A stretch of DNA of 64,000 nucleotides from assembly GCF_027257935.1 (NCBI RefSeq), contig NZ_JANZKW010000002.1:248001-312000 (forward strand), read 5' to 3'. This document shows, piece after piece, positions 8,588-16,206 of the stretch. Source of the DNA: Chitinimonas sp. BJYL2. Lineage in GTDB: Bacteria > Pseudomonadota > Gammaproteobacteria > Burkholderiales > Chitinimonadaceae. The notes below the pieces were generated by a model. It saw only the letters and a list, made by a program, of their open reading frames with translations. It was not told where the DNA came from and did no database searches. Every line of letters starts with the position of its first letter. The first letter of the stretch is position 1. Position numbers and translations under genes: made by a program.

Positions 8588-8798
8588 ATTTTATTTGTGC
8601 TGCTATCGCTGGGGTGCCCGCGGATAAACATCCGGGGCAGCGCAAAAGTCTAGCCAACACAGGCCGCCGCGGCTAGAGGCTTGTGACGAATGGCAAATCC
8701 GTCTGACAGAATTCTGTACGAGGAGATAATATCCATCATTACAATATCGACAATATGCTTTGTTGAATCGATGTATTAATTTGCCAGTCTTATTTATT
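8588..8798. other. Intergenic region between alpha-glucosidase and pullulanase genes
   Basis: With the TTG start chosen for the alpha-glucosidase, 340 bases (8553-8892) separate the two divergent genes. This AT-rich part holds a 12-base palindrome ACAGAATTCTGT (8706-8717) of unknown role and probably both promoters; I see no convincing coding frame. The repeated operators toward the pullulanase gene are listed separately. Confidence 0.5.
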
Positions 8799-8812
8799 CA
8801 AAAGCGCTTTGG
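8799..8812 (+). promoter_or_regulatory. LacI-family-like operator 1, pullulanase promoter
   Basis: CAAAAGCGCTTTGG, a palindrome around a central CG as in LacI/GalR-family operators. The exact 14-mer recurs inverted at 15946-15959. First of three copies spaced about 21 bases (two helical turns) apart. Confidence 0.7.
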
Positions 8813-8821
8813 AAGACCATT

Positions 8822-8834
8822 CAAAACGCTTTGG
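8822..8834 (+). promoter_or_regulatory. LacI-family-like operator 2 (imperfect)
   Basis: CAAAACGCTTTGG, the same motif with one base missing in the left half. It lies between two better copies and on the same helical face. Confidence 0.5.
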
Positions 8835-8840
8835 ATAAAA

Positions 8841-8855
8841 TAAAAGCGCTTTGAA
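8841..8855 (+). promoter_or_regulatory. LacI-family-like operator 3
   Basis: TAAAAGCGCTTTGAA, 10-base palindromic core AAAGCGCTTT, 38 bases before the pullulanase ATG. Binding here would be close to the transcription start. Confidence 0.65.
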
Positions 8856-8862
8856 TATAAAA

Positions 8863-8876
8863 ACCGTTAAAACGGT
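8863..8876 (+). promoter_or_regulatory. Perfect palindrome just before the pullulanase ribosome-binding site
   Basis: ACCGTTAAAACGGT is a perfect 14-base inverted repeat ending 3 bases before the GGAG of the pullulanase Shine-Dalgarno. It may be another operator or a leader hairpin. Confidence 0.4.
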
Positions 8877-8892
8877 ACGGAGAAAGACAGCC

Positions 8893-11640
8893 ATGCCCCC
8901 AAGCCTCGTCAAACCCGTTTTCACCCTGCTCCCAGCCCTGCTCGCCTGTCCGATTTTTGCCCACGCCGCCGGCGTTACGCGCGCCGATTGCGATCAGGCG
9001 GAGCACCAGACCATGCTCGCTGCGCACCCTCATTCCACGACGGAAGCGCGTGCCTATTGGCTCACCGATCAGCAGATGCAATGGCCCGGCATGGGTGAGG
9101 CGCATCAGTTCGTGCTGGCCCATGCGCCTGCCGGCGGTATCAAGGCGATCAAGGGCGAATCGGCGTCTGGTTACGCGGCGCTGATACCGCTGCAGCTTGA
9201 TCAAACGGCATTGCACCAGGCGACCGCGGAACGCTTCAAGTTCGTGGGTGGCGGCGTACGCCTTGCCTTGCCCAAACTGAATCGCGCCGCGCTGATCGCA
9301 CTGCACCGCGGCGAGCTGGTATTGCTGGCGCTGGATGCGCAGAAACGGGTCATCCAGGCCACTGCCATCCAGCATCCTGGTGCGCTGGATGCCCTGTTTG
9401 GTGAAGCCGCACAGACACACGAGCTCGGCGCCGCACCTGCACCAGATGTCACTCGCTTCAAACTATGGGCACCTACTGCGCAACAGGTGGCCGTTTGCCG
9501 CTATGACAGCGGTCATGGCAAAGCGCGCCAGATCATCGCTATGAAGTTCGATACCCGTACCGGTATCTGGCAGGGCCAGGCAAAAGGTGACCTGAGCGGC
9601 CAGTACTACCGGTATGTCGTTGATACCTTCGTGCCCGGCGTCGGGCTGGTTCGCAACCGCGTCACCGATCCGTACTCGGTGAGTCTCACCACAGACTCAA
9701 AACGCAGCTACATTGCCCGGCTGGACGATGCACGGCTCAAACCGGCGGGCTGGGATGAGACCCCGAGGCCAAACACCGTCAAACGCGCCACCGATATGTC
9801 GGTGTATGAACTGCATGTGCGCGACTTTTCCATTGGCGATGTCAGCGTCAGTAGCGCCAACCGTGGCAAGTACCTGGCCTTTACCGAGACCGGCTCGAAC
9901 GGCATGCGCCACCTGCAAGCCTTGCAACGGGCAGGGATGACCGATGTGCATCTGCTGCCGGTGTTTGATCTGGCCAGCGTGCCCGAGAAAGACTGCGCCA
10001 CCCCCACCGTTCCCAAAGCCTCCGCAGACAGCGAGGCCCAGCAAGCGGCCGTGATGGCAGTGGCGGCTAAGGATTGCTTCAACTGGGGCTACGATCCGTT
10101 CCACTTCAACGCACCCGAGGGCAGTTTTGCCAGCGACGCGGCCGATGGCGCCAAACGCATCCTTGAATTCCGGCAGATGGTGCAGGCGCTGCATCGCGCG
10201 GGTCTGCGTGTAGGCATGGACGTGGTGTACAACCACATGTCGGCCGCAGGCCAGCACCCGCAATCGGTGCTGGACCGAATCGTACCCGGCTACTACCACC
10301 GCCTGAACGAACGTGGCGCGGTCGAGCGCTCCACCTGTTGCGACAACACGGCCACCGAACACACCATGATGGCCAAGCTGATGATCGACTCGGCTGAGTT
10401 GTGGGCACGCGAATACAAGATCGACTCGTTCCGCTTTGACCTGATGGGCCACCAGCCGCGTGCAGCCATGGAGCGCCTGCAGGCCCGCGTGGACAAGGCG
10501 GCCGGCCAGCCCGTGCAGCTGCTGGGGGAAGGCTGGAACTTTGGCGAAGTCGCCAATGGTGCACGCTTTGTACAGGCTTCGCAGCTATCGCTTAACGGTA
10601 CCGGCATCGGCACCTTCAGCGATCGCTCGCGCGATGCCGTGCGTGGCGGTGGACCGGCCGATGGCGGGCAGGAACTGATTGCACGCCAGGGCTATATCAA
10701 CGGGCTGGTTTATGCCCCCAATGCGCTGGCCGGCAAGCAGCCCCTAGAAGTGCTGATGAAGGCGGCCGACATGGTGCGCGTCGGCCTCGCCGGCACTCTG
10801 CGCGATTACGTGATGCAGACTTTCGATGGCAGCGCGCGCAAGCTTGAACAGATCGACTACGCGGGCCAACCAGCGGGCTATGCCTCGCAGCCTGCCGAGG
10901 CCGTCAACTATGTGGAAAACCACGACAACCAGACGCTGTTCGATGCCAATGTCTACAAACTGCCGCTCGACACATCGCGAGAGGATCGCGCCCGCGTGCA
11001 GCTGCTGGGCGCAGCCACCACAGCGCTGAGCCAGGGTGTAGCCTACTTCCACGCCGGGCTGGAAATCCTGCGTTCCAAGTCGATGGATCGTAACAGCTAC
11101 GACTCGGGTGACTGGTTCAACCGGCTGGACTGGACATACACCGACAACGGCTTTGCCGCCGGCCTGCCGCCCAAGCAGGACAACGCCAGTCAATATGCGC
11201 TGATCGCCCCGCTGCTGGCCAACCCGGCCATCAAGCCCACACCGGGGGACATTGCGTTCACGCGCGATGCGTTCAACGATTTGCTGCGTATCCGCGCGAG
11301 CACCCCGCTGTTCCGTCTGCCCACCACAGCCGATATCCAGCAGCGCCTACGCTTCTACAACACCGGCCCGACGCAAGACCCGACGGTGATTGTGGGCCGG
11401 CTCGACGGGACCGGCATGCCCGATGCCGGCTTCAAGGCAGTGCTGTACTTCATCAACGTCGCCCCCGAGGCAAAAACGCTGACGCTGGCTGACGAGCAAA
11501 ACCAGCCTTGGGTATTGCATCCGGTACAACGCGCCGCCAGCGCTGCCGATCTGCGCCCGCAACAAGCTGCACGCTATACCGCAGCCAGTGGCCAGTTCAG
11601 CATTCCGGCACGCAGTACGGCGGTGTACGTCATCCATTGA
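8893..11640 (+). CDS. pulA: Secreted pullulanase-type alpha-1,6-glucosidase (GH13)
   Basis: A 915-residue debranching enzyme that hydrolyses alpha-1,6 links of pullulan and starch. A signal peptide ([27 protein letters not shown]) is followed by a pullulanase N2-type domain ([12 protein letters not shown]), a CBM48-like module ([17 protein letters not shown]), the GH13 barrel from about residue 295 (YELHVRDFS) and a C-terminal beta domain. Catalytic residues: Asp516 in FRFDLMGH, Glu546 in LGEGWNFG, Asp678 in NHDNQ. The ATG at 8893 is chosen over the in-frame TTG at 8851 because it has GGAGAAAG ahead and starts directly at the signal peptide. Three LacI-like operators lie upstream. It is monocistronic, with a strong terminator after it. 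No lipobox is seen, so export into medium or periplasm is likely. Confidence 0.93.
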   Translation: MPPSLVKPVFTLLPALLACPIFAHAAGVTRADCDQAEHQTMLAAHPHSTTEARAYWLTDQQMQWPGMGEAHQFVLAHAPAGGIKAIKGESASGYAALIPLQLDQTALHQATAERFKFVGGGVRLALPKLNRAALIALHRGELVLLALDAQKRVIQATAIQHPGALDALFGEAAQTHELGAAPAPDVTRFKLWAPTAQQVAVCRYDSGHGKARQIIAMKFDTRTGIWQGQAKGDLSGQYYRYVVDTFVPGVGLVRNRVTDPYSVSLTTDSKRSYIARLDDARLKPAGWDETPRPNTVKRATDMSVYELHVRDFSIGDVSVSSANRGKYLAFTETGSNGMRHLQALQRAGMTDVHLLPVFDLASVPEKDCATPTVPKASADSEAQQAAVMAVAAKDCFNWGYDPFHFNAPEGSFASDAADGAKRILEFRQMVQALHRAGLRVGMDVVYNHMSAAGQHPQSVLDRIVPGYYHRLNERGAVERSTCCDNTATEHTMMAKLMIDSAELWAREYKIDSFRFDLMGHQPRAAMERLQARVDKAAGQPVQLLGEGWNFGEVANGARFVQASQLSLNGTGIGTFSDRSRDAVRGGGPADGGQELIARQGYINGLVYAPNALAGKQPLEVLMKAADMVRVGLAGTLRDYVMQTFDGSARKLEQIDYAGQPAGYASQPAEAVNYVENHDNQTLFDANVYKLPLDTSREDRARVQLLGAATTALSQGVAYFHAGLEILRSKSMDRNSYDSGDWFNRLDWTYTDNGFAAGLPPKQDNASQYALIAPLLANPAIKPTPGDIAFTRDAFNDLLRIRASTPLFRLPTTADIQQRLRFYNTGPTQDPTVIVGRLDGTGMPDAGFKAVLYFINVAPEAKTLTLADEQNQPWVLHPVQRAASAADLRPQQAARYTAASGQFSIPARSTAVYVIH

Positions 11641-11656
11641 TGGGCAGCTTTAGGCC

Positions 11657-11692
11657 AAAACAAAAGGGACGCCGCGGCGTCCCTTTTGTTTT
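11657..11692. terminator. Strong bidirectional terminator between pullulanase and MATE genes
   Basis: AAAACAAAAGGGACGCC pairs with GGCGTCCCTTTTGTTTT (17-base arms, 2-base spacer). It has T-rich tails in both directions and serves the convergent genes ending at 11640 and 11758. Confidence 0.92.
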
Positions 11693-11757
11693 ACTTGCGG
11701 ATCACCCCGTAAGGTGCAAAAAGCAGAGCGCATTGCGCCCCAGCATTGGCGGCTGCC

Positions 11758-13110
11758 TCAGTGCCCATCCCCTGCCCTCACCCGCCGATGCGAATCGCGC
11801 GCGTGGGCCAGCCAGGCACGGCTTTGCCAGCGCCACCACATGATCAAGCCACGCAGCCACTCATCCGCCGCATACGCAATCCAGAGGCCTACCAGGCCCA
11901 GACCGGCGTGAATGCCTAGTACCCAAGCACCACCGGCCAGTACGATCACCATGGATGCAATACCCGCCATCACTGGGAAACGTGCATCGCCTGTGGCACG
12001 CAAGGCATTGATCACGATCAGGTTGAAGGTTCGGCCCGGCTCCAGCAGTACGGTCCACCAAAGCAGCTGGGTGCCTAGGCTGATCACTGCGGCATCCTGG
12101 GTAAACAGGCCAAGCAGTTGCTCACCCGCCAGCGCCATCAGGCTGGTGGCTAGCAAGGCAACCAGCAAACCGCTCGCCAGTGCGCGGCGTACCAGCTTGT
12201 CAGCCGCTTTGAGGTGACCCGCGCCGATCTGATGGCCGACCACAATCTCGACAGCCAGCCCGGTTGCCACGCCGCATAGCACCACAAACATCCCGAGCTG
12301 CAACACATAAGCCTGTGTGGCCAGCGCGCTTGCACCCAGCAGGCCGGCCACCGAGACGCTCACAGTGAATGCAAGGCGATAACCGATCTGTTCAGCCGCG
12401 CCAGGCAAACCGATACGCAGCACCGCTTGAAGCTCCTTCCAGCGCAACTGGAACCAGTCGGAGGAGTGGATGGCAATCGCCAGCCGTTGTTGCCAGAACC
12501 GCCAGTGCAGCGCGAGGCCGACACTGCGACTGATGATCAAGGCCAGCGCAAAACCCGGCAAGCCCAATGCGCGCATCAGCACCCAGCACAAAGCAAGATG
12601 CACGATCTGCATCACCACGACGGTAATCAGTGCCTCGCGTACACGCAGATGTGCTCGCAGCACGCTGGACATGCTGGCATTCCAGGCATCCAGCAGCATG
12701 GCGGGCGCCAGCCACATCAGGAATGGCACAGCCAGCGGCACCACCTCGGCCGGCGCATTCATCACGCCCATCAGTGGCGTGGCAAACAGCACCGCCAGCA
12801 CGGCGGTGAAGCCGCCCATCCAGGTGCTCGCACCCAGCGAAGCACGGGCAATGGCATCAGCGCCAGCACGCTGCCCACCGCCCAGATACTGGGTGATCAC
12901 CACACCAATCCCTGCGCCAATAACACGGAACAGGATGAATAGCATGGCGGCGACATGGTTGGTCAGCGCAAAGGCAGCACCGGCCGTGTCACCGAGCTGG
13001 GCGGCCAGCCAGGTGCCGATCACCCCGACACCGACGCCGAGGAACAGCTCAAGCAACAAAGGGCCGACAATCGGCGTCAGCCGCATCGGTTGCAACTTGG
13101 TGGGTTTCAT
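11758..13110 (-). CDS. MATE family efflux transporter
   Basis: A 450-residue integral membrane protein with about 12 predicted helices in two homologous halves. MATE features are PLLLELFLGVGVGVIGTWLAAQLGDTAGAAFALTNHV in helix 1-2 and GLPGAAEQIGYRLAFTVSVSVAGLLGASALATQAYVLQLG in the second half. MATE proteins export drugs or metabolites against sodium or protons. Its ATG overlaps the stop codon of the alpha-amylase gene by four bases (ATGA), so the two are translationally coupled. That is an unusual partner for a secreted amylase. Substrate unknown; export of a sugar or signal linked to starch use is only a speculation. Confidence 0.88.
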   Translation of the reverse strand: MKPTKLQPMRLTPIVGPLLLELFLGVGVGVIGTWLAAQLGDTAGAAFALTNHVAAMLFILFRVIGAGIGVVITQYLGGGQRAGADAIARASLGASTWMGGFTAVLAVLFATPLMGVMNAPAEVVPLAVPFLMWLAPAMLLDAWNASMSSVLRAHLRVREALITVVVMQIVHLALCWVLMRALGLPGFALALIISRSVGLALHWRFWQQRLAIAIHSSDWFQLRWKELQAVLRIGLPGAAEQIGYRLAFTVSVSVAGLLGASALATQAYVLQLGMFVVLCGVATGLAVEIVVGHQIGAGHLKAADKLVRRALASGLLVALLATSLMALAGEQLLGLFTQDAAVISLGTQLLWWTVLLEPGRTFNLIVINALRATGDARFPVMAGIASMVIVLAGGAWVLGIHAGLGLVGLWIAYAADEWLRGLIMWWRWQSRAWLAHARDSHRRVRAGDGH

Positions 13111-15752
13111 TGAATGGCGTAGGCCGGCAGCGTTATGAAAGCGCTATCATCCATGATCAGCGCGGCATTTGCACGCGCTCCACCAAACGCCGTATTCTCG
13201 CCATCAGGCGTGATGCGCCGGTAGCCTCCGTCATAATCCCAGGTCGTCACATAGAGCTGCACGCCTGCCAGCGAGCGCAAACCGCCCAGCGATGCGGCGG
13301 GTAAGGTCAGCGTCACCGTATTGCTGACCGGATCACCTGCCACACCGGCAGCCGGGGTGATAGGTGTGCCTTCCTTGTCGGCACTGGCGCCCTCGGCACT
13401 GAACAAGGCGTTGGACCAGCCATGGGTGCGCAAGCGGTAATGCCAGGCGCGTCCATCGGGCAGCTTGGCGTTCTGCAAAGGCAGCACTTGCGCCCCGCCC
13501 TTCTGGCCCGGCACGCTGACGTATACCGTGAACGCCACATGGTCAAAACCGTTCTGCGGATTCCAGCTGCGCGTCACTTTGTTCATGCCCAGCACGATGC
13601 GCATGGCCCCGCCCGATCCATAGACCTGCACGCGGCGCAGATCGAGCTGCCGATTGGTGCCCCAGCTAGGGTCGCCGGGGTAACGGTACTCGCCGGTCGG
13701 ACCGGTATCGTCTCCGGCGGGGTCAACTACATCGGCGAGCAATTGCCAGCGGCGCGTGACCTTGAACCGCTGCGTGGCCGATACCCGCATGCGCCCACCC
13801 TCGTCGGCATAGGCCGTGACACGGTGCTCGACATCGGGATTCGTCATCGCATCGGTCGCGACCGTGGCTTCCCAGCTACCGTCTGCAGCAGGCCGGACAA
13901 TCTGTGCAGCCGACAGGTTGCCGTCCACCACAAGGCGCAGTGCGCTCACACCCGCAGCCTGCCCACGCACCTTGAAATCCTCGCTTACGGTGGTCTGGGT
14001 AAGTGGCGCCATCGACACGGCCGGGCCAGCAAATGCACCGCGGGGCAGCGCCCTGCCCGCCACCCACACCATGCCGGCACGCGGTGGCAGCGGCAGGCTG
14101 ATGCGGCCATCCGCCGCCACTTGCAGGTCGGCGGGCTGCCCGTGCAAACCATAACGACCATGCAGCACGGTGCCGGGCTTCAGGCCGGTTTCGAGATTAT
14201 CGAGCAGCACCGCATGATCAGCGGTATTGAACACGATCAGCGCTTGCTGCCCGCGATAGCTCATGCGGTAGGTCAGTACGCCGGGGCCGGCAGCATCGGC
14301 CATCAGGGGCGTGGGCGTACCATGGGTGAACACCTTGCTAGCCTTGCGCAGCGTGGCCTGATCGGCAAGCAGTTGGTACAGGGGCGCCCCGGTATTGAAA
14401 TGATCCTTGCCGCCCGATCCTGAACCTGCGGCAAACATGGCGGCACGCTGCTCGGTAAAGCCTTGTTCGGTGCCGTAATAGATCGTCGGTATGCCCGGCA
14501 GCGTCATCGTCATCAGCAGCGATTGCCGCAGCGCGGCCTCGCTGCCGCCGGCGAGGAAGCGGTCCACATCGTGGTTATCCACGAACGTGGGCATCAGGTG
14601 CGGCGTGGCATGCAAAGCCATCATCCGATCGATGCGCCAGGCCAGTTCGGCGGGCGGGCGCCCACGCGCAAATACATCGCCCATGGCGCCATATAGCGGG
14701 AAGTTGAGCATGCCGGGCAGCACCGTCTCCCCCCGCGCATTGCGCTGGTAGCGATCGAGCTTGCGCATCTGGATGTCTTCAAAGGGCTTGTCGATACCAA
14801 AGCCCTCGCCAAACACATGGAATGCCTTACGCCCGGTGGCACGTGCGGCGGCCACCATGCCGGGCGCTTTCGGGTCGGTAGACACCATGAAGTCGCGCAA
14901 GGATTCGGTCGGTACGTAGTAGACCGTGTCAACCCGGAAGGCATCCACACCCACCTCGCGTATCCAGTAGCCGTAGCTGTCACGCAGCGTGCGGCGGACC
15001 CGCGGGTTCTCGGTATTGATGTCATCGAGCCCGCTCATCTGGTAATTCAGCTCCTGATGCGGGTCAGTGTAGTCCGCCACATTCGGCGTCCAGTGATACG
15101 CACCCATTTTGCGATCTGCCGGCTTGCGCGGGTCGTTCTGGCTGAACGGCCATTGCGTGGGCCGGGCCGTAGGCCTGGACGCGGGATTGTCGATGTAGAA
15201 ACGGCCCGGATCGGACTTGTCCCAGCCACCCTGATAGGCAAAGTAATTGCCCGTGTGATTGAGCACGATGTCCTGGATCAGATACATGCCACGACGGTGC
15301 AAGGCATCGGATAAGCGGCGGTAATCGGCCAGGGTGCCTACATGCACATCCATTTCTTTGAAATGCTGTGCCCAGTAACCGTGGTAACCGCTGTAACGCG
15401 TGAGCGGATCCCACCACTGGTTGGCAACGGGCGGGGTAATCCACACTGCCGTCGCACCCAGACCCTGAATGTAATCAAGCCGCCGCTGCACGCCGGCCAG
15501 ATCGCCACCGTTGTAATGCGCATTGCTCTGTGGCTGGTATTCGCCCGCCCCCTGATCGTTATTGGCGGGGTTACCGTCATCAAAACGATCCGTCATCAGG
15601 AAATAGATGATCTGCTCACGCCAATCGGGCGATGGTACGTGCAGACGCAGGTCGGCAGGCTGCGCAGCCGAGGCCGGGGCGGCAATCAGGCAGGCAGAAA
15701 AAATAATGGCCAGACCGGATCGGCCTGGCGCAAATTTGGGAGTCTCACTCAC
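13107..15752 (-). CDS. Secreted GH13 alpha-amylase with C-terminal DOMON/glucodextranase-like module
   Basis: An 881-residue endo-acting starch hydrolase. A signal peptide ends near ASA at residue 29, and the barrel starts at about 44 (DWREQIIYFLMTDRFDDGNP). Catalytic residues: Asp275 in DAFRVDTVYY, Glu316 in VFGEGFG, Asp395 in VDNHDVDRF; DIVLNHTG at 161-168 is region I. After a C-domain and an Ig-like stretch (about 570-665), residues from about 680 on (LLADVVDPAGDDTGPTGEYRYPG, WDYDGGYRRITPDGENTAFGG) resemble the glucodextranase C-terminal DOMON module, which binds carbohydrate. It forms an operon with the MATE gene downstream. The shared region to the TonB receptor gene carries a LacI-like operator. 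Product pattern (maltose, maltotriose or other) cannot be read from sequence. Confidence 0.9.
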   Translation of the reverse strand: MSETPKFAPGRSGLAIIFSACLIAAPASAAQPADLRLHVPSPDWREQIIYFLMTDRFDDGNPANNDQGAGEYQPQSNAHYNGGDLAGVQRRLDYIQGLGATAVWITPPVANQWWDPLTRYSGYHGYWAQHFKEMDVHVGTLADYRRLSDALHRRGMYLIQDIVLNHTGNYFAYQGGWDKSDPGRFYIDNPASRPTARPTQWPFSQNDPRKPADRKMGAYHWTPNVADYTDPHQELNYQMSGLDDINTENPRVRRTLRDSYGYWIREVGVDAFRVDTVYYVPTESLRDFMVSTDPKAPGMVAAARATGRKAFHVFGEGFGIDKPFEDIQMRKLDRYQRNARGETVLPGMLNFPLYGAMGDVFARGRPPAELAWRIDRMMALHATPHLMPTFVDNHDVDRFLAGGSEAALRQSLLMTMTLPGIPTIYYGTEQGFTEQRAAMFAAGSGSGGKDHFNTGAPLYQLLADQATLRKASKVFTHGTPTPLMADAAGPGVLTYRMSYRGQQALIVFNTADHAVLLDNLETGLKPGTVLHGRYGLHGQPADLQVAADGRISLPLPPRAGMVWVAGRALPRGAFAGPAVSMAPLTQTTVSEDFKVRGQAAGVSALRLVVDGNLSAAQIVRPAADGSWEATVATDAMTNPDVEHRVTAYADEGGRMRVSATQRFKVTRRWQLLADVVDPAGDDTGPTGEYRYPGDPSWGTNRQLDLRRVQVYGSGGAMRIVLGMNKVTRSWNPQNGFDHVAFTVYVSVPGQKGGAQVLPLQNAKLPDGRAWHYRLRTHGWSNALFSAEGASADKEGTPITPAAGVAGDPVSNTVTLTLPAASLGGLRSLAGVQLYVTTWDYDGGYRRITPDGENTAFGGARANAALIMDDSAFITLPAYAIQ

Positions 15753-15945
15753 TCTCTGGCGCTTCTTTGTTTATTCGTTGTGCGTGCCGGCAGTTTGGCT
15801 CGGCCTGGGTACTTTTGTATTTAAATTACTGGATCACCACATCAAGAAACAGCGCGGACTTCAGCGGGGTCTGCTGGCTGTTGCCGGCAATCCAGTGAGG
15901 TGAATCCTAGACGTCGACTATTGGCTTTGGCAAACCCCCTTAAAA

Positions 15946-15959
15946 CCAAAGCGCTTTTG
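15946..15959 (-). promoter_or_regulatory. LacI-family-like operator, amylase/TonB receptor region
   Basis: CCAAAGCGCTTTTG is the exact reverse complement of operator 1 of the pullulanase promoter (8799-8812). It lies about 194 bases before the amylase start and 247 before the receptor start, so either or both could be controlled. Confidence 0.7.
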
Positions 15960-16117
15960 TTGTTAGTTCACTACTAATCGGCTTTAGATTCTTTACTCAA
16001 TTTCCGTCGCGGCAAGGCGATCACATATATTCCTTAACAGCGCACCTTTGGAAACACGGGGAAATGCTGATCCCCGGACCCAGGCAGTACCGAAGGCAAA
16101 CCGATCTGTAGGAAATT

Positions 16118-16130
16118 GTAGTTTCGCTAC
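16118..16130 (+). promoter_or_regulatory. HexR-like palindrome upstream of the TonB receptor
   Basis: GTAGTTTCGCTAC matches the gap/edd operator GTAGTTTTACTAC at 11 of 13 positions and keeps GTAG-N5-CTAC symmetry. It lies 76 bases upstream of the receptor ATG, in a normal regulatory position. Confidence 0.5.
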
Positions 16131-16206
16131 GGAAAGGCAGGCGCCGGCACCGCTCCGCAAGACGGTGCCTACGTGCTGTCAATCTTGAACCCTCAGGAGT
16201 GAATCA

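Larger units (their letters stand above)
15753..16206. other. Shared control region between alpha-amylase and TonB receptor genes
   Basis: This 454-base divergent intergenic region holds no supported gene. Visible elements are a LacI-like operator at 15946-15959, a HexR-like palindrome at 16118-16130 and the receptor's ribosome-binding site (CAGGAG, 16194-16199). Promoters for both directions must lie here; I could not place them with confidence. The long stretch 15960-16110 would fit a 5' untranslated leader but shows no fold I can name. Confidence 0.6.

Noticed and set aside
8553-8660. 36-residue N-terminal extension of the alpha-glucosidase from ATG 8660
   Set aside because: It is not conserved in type, gives no signal peptide and would place a perfect 17-base palindrome inside the gene; the TTG start has a good Shine-Dalgarno.
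13138-13150. GAAAGCGCTATCA resembling the LacI-like operator
   Set aside because: Lies inside the amylase coding region and keeps only the left half of the palindrome.
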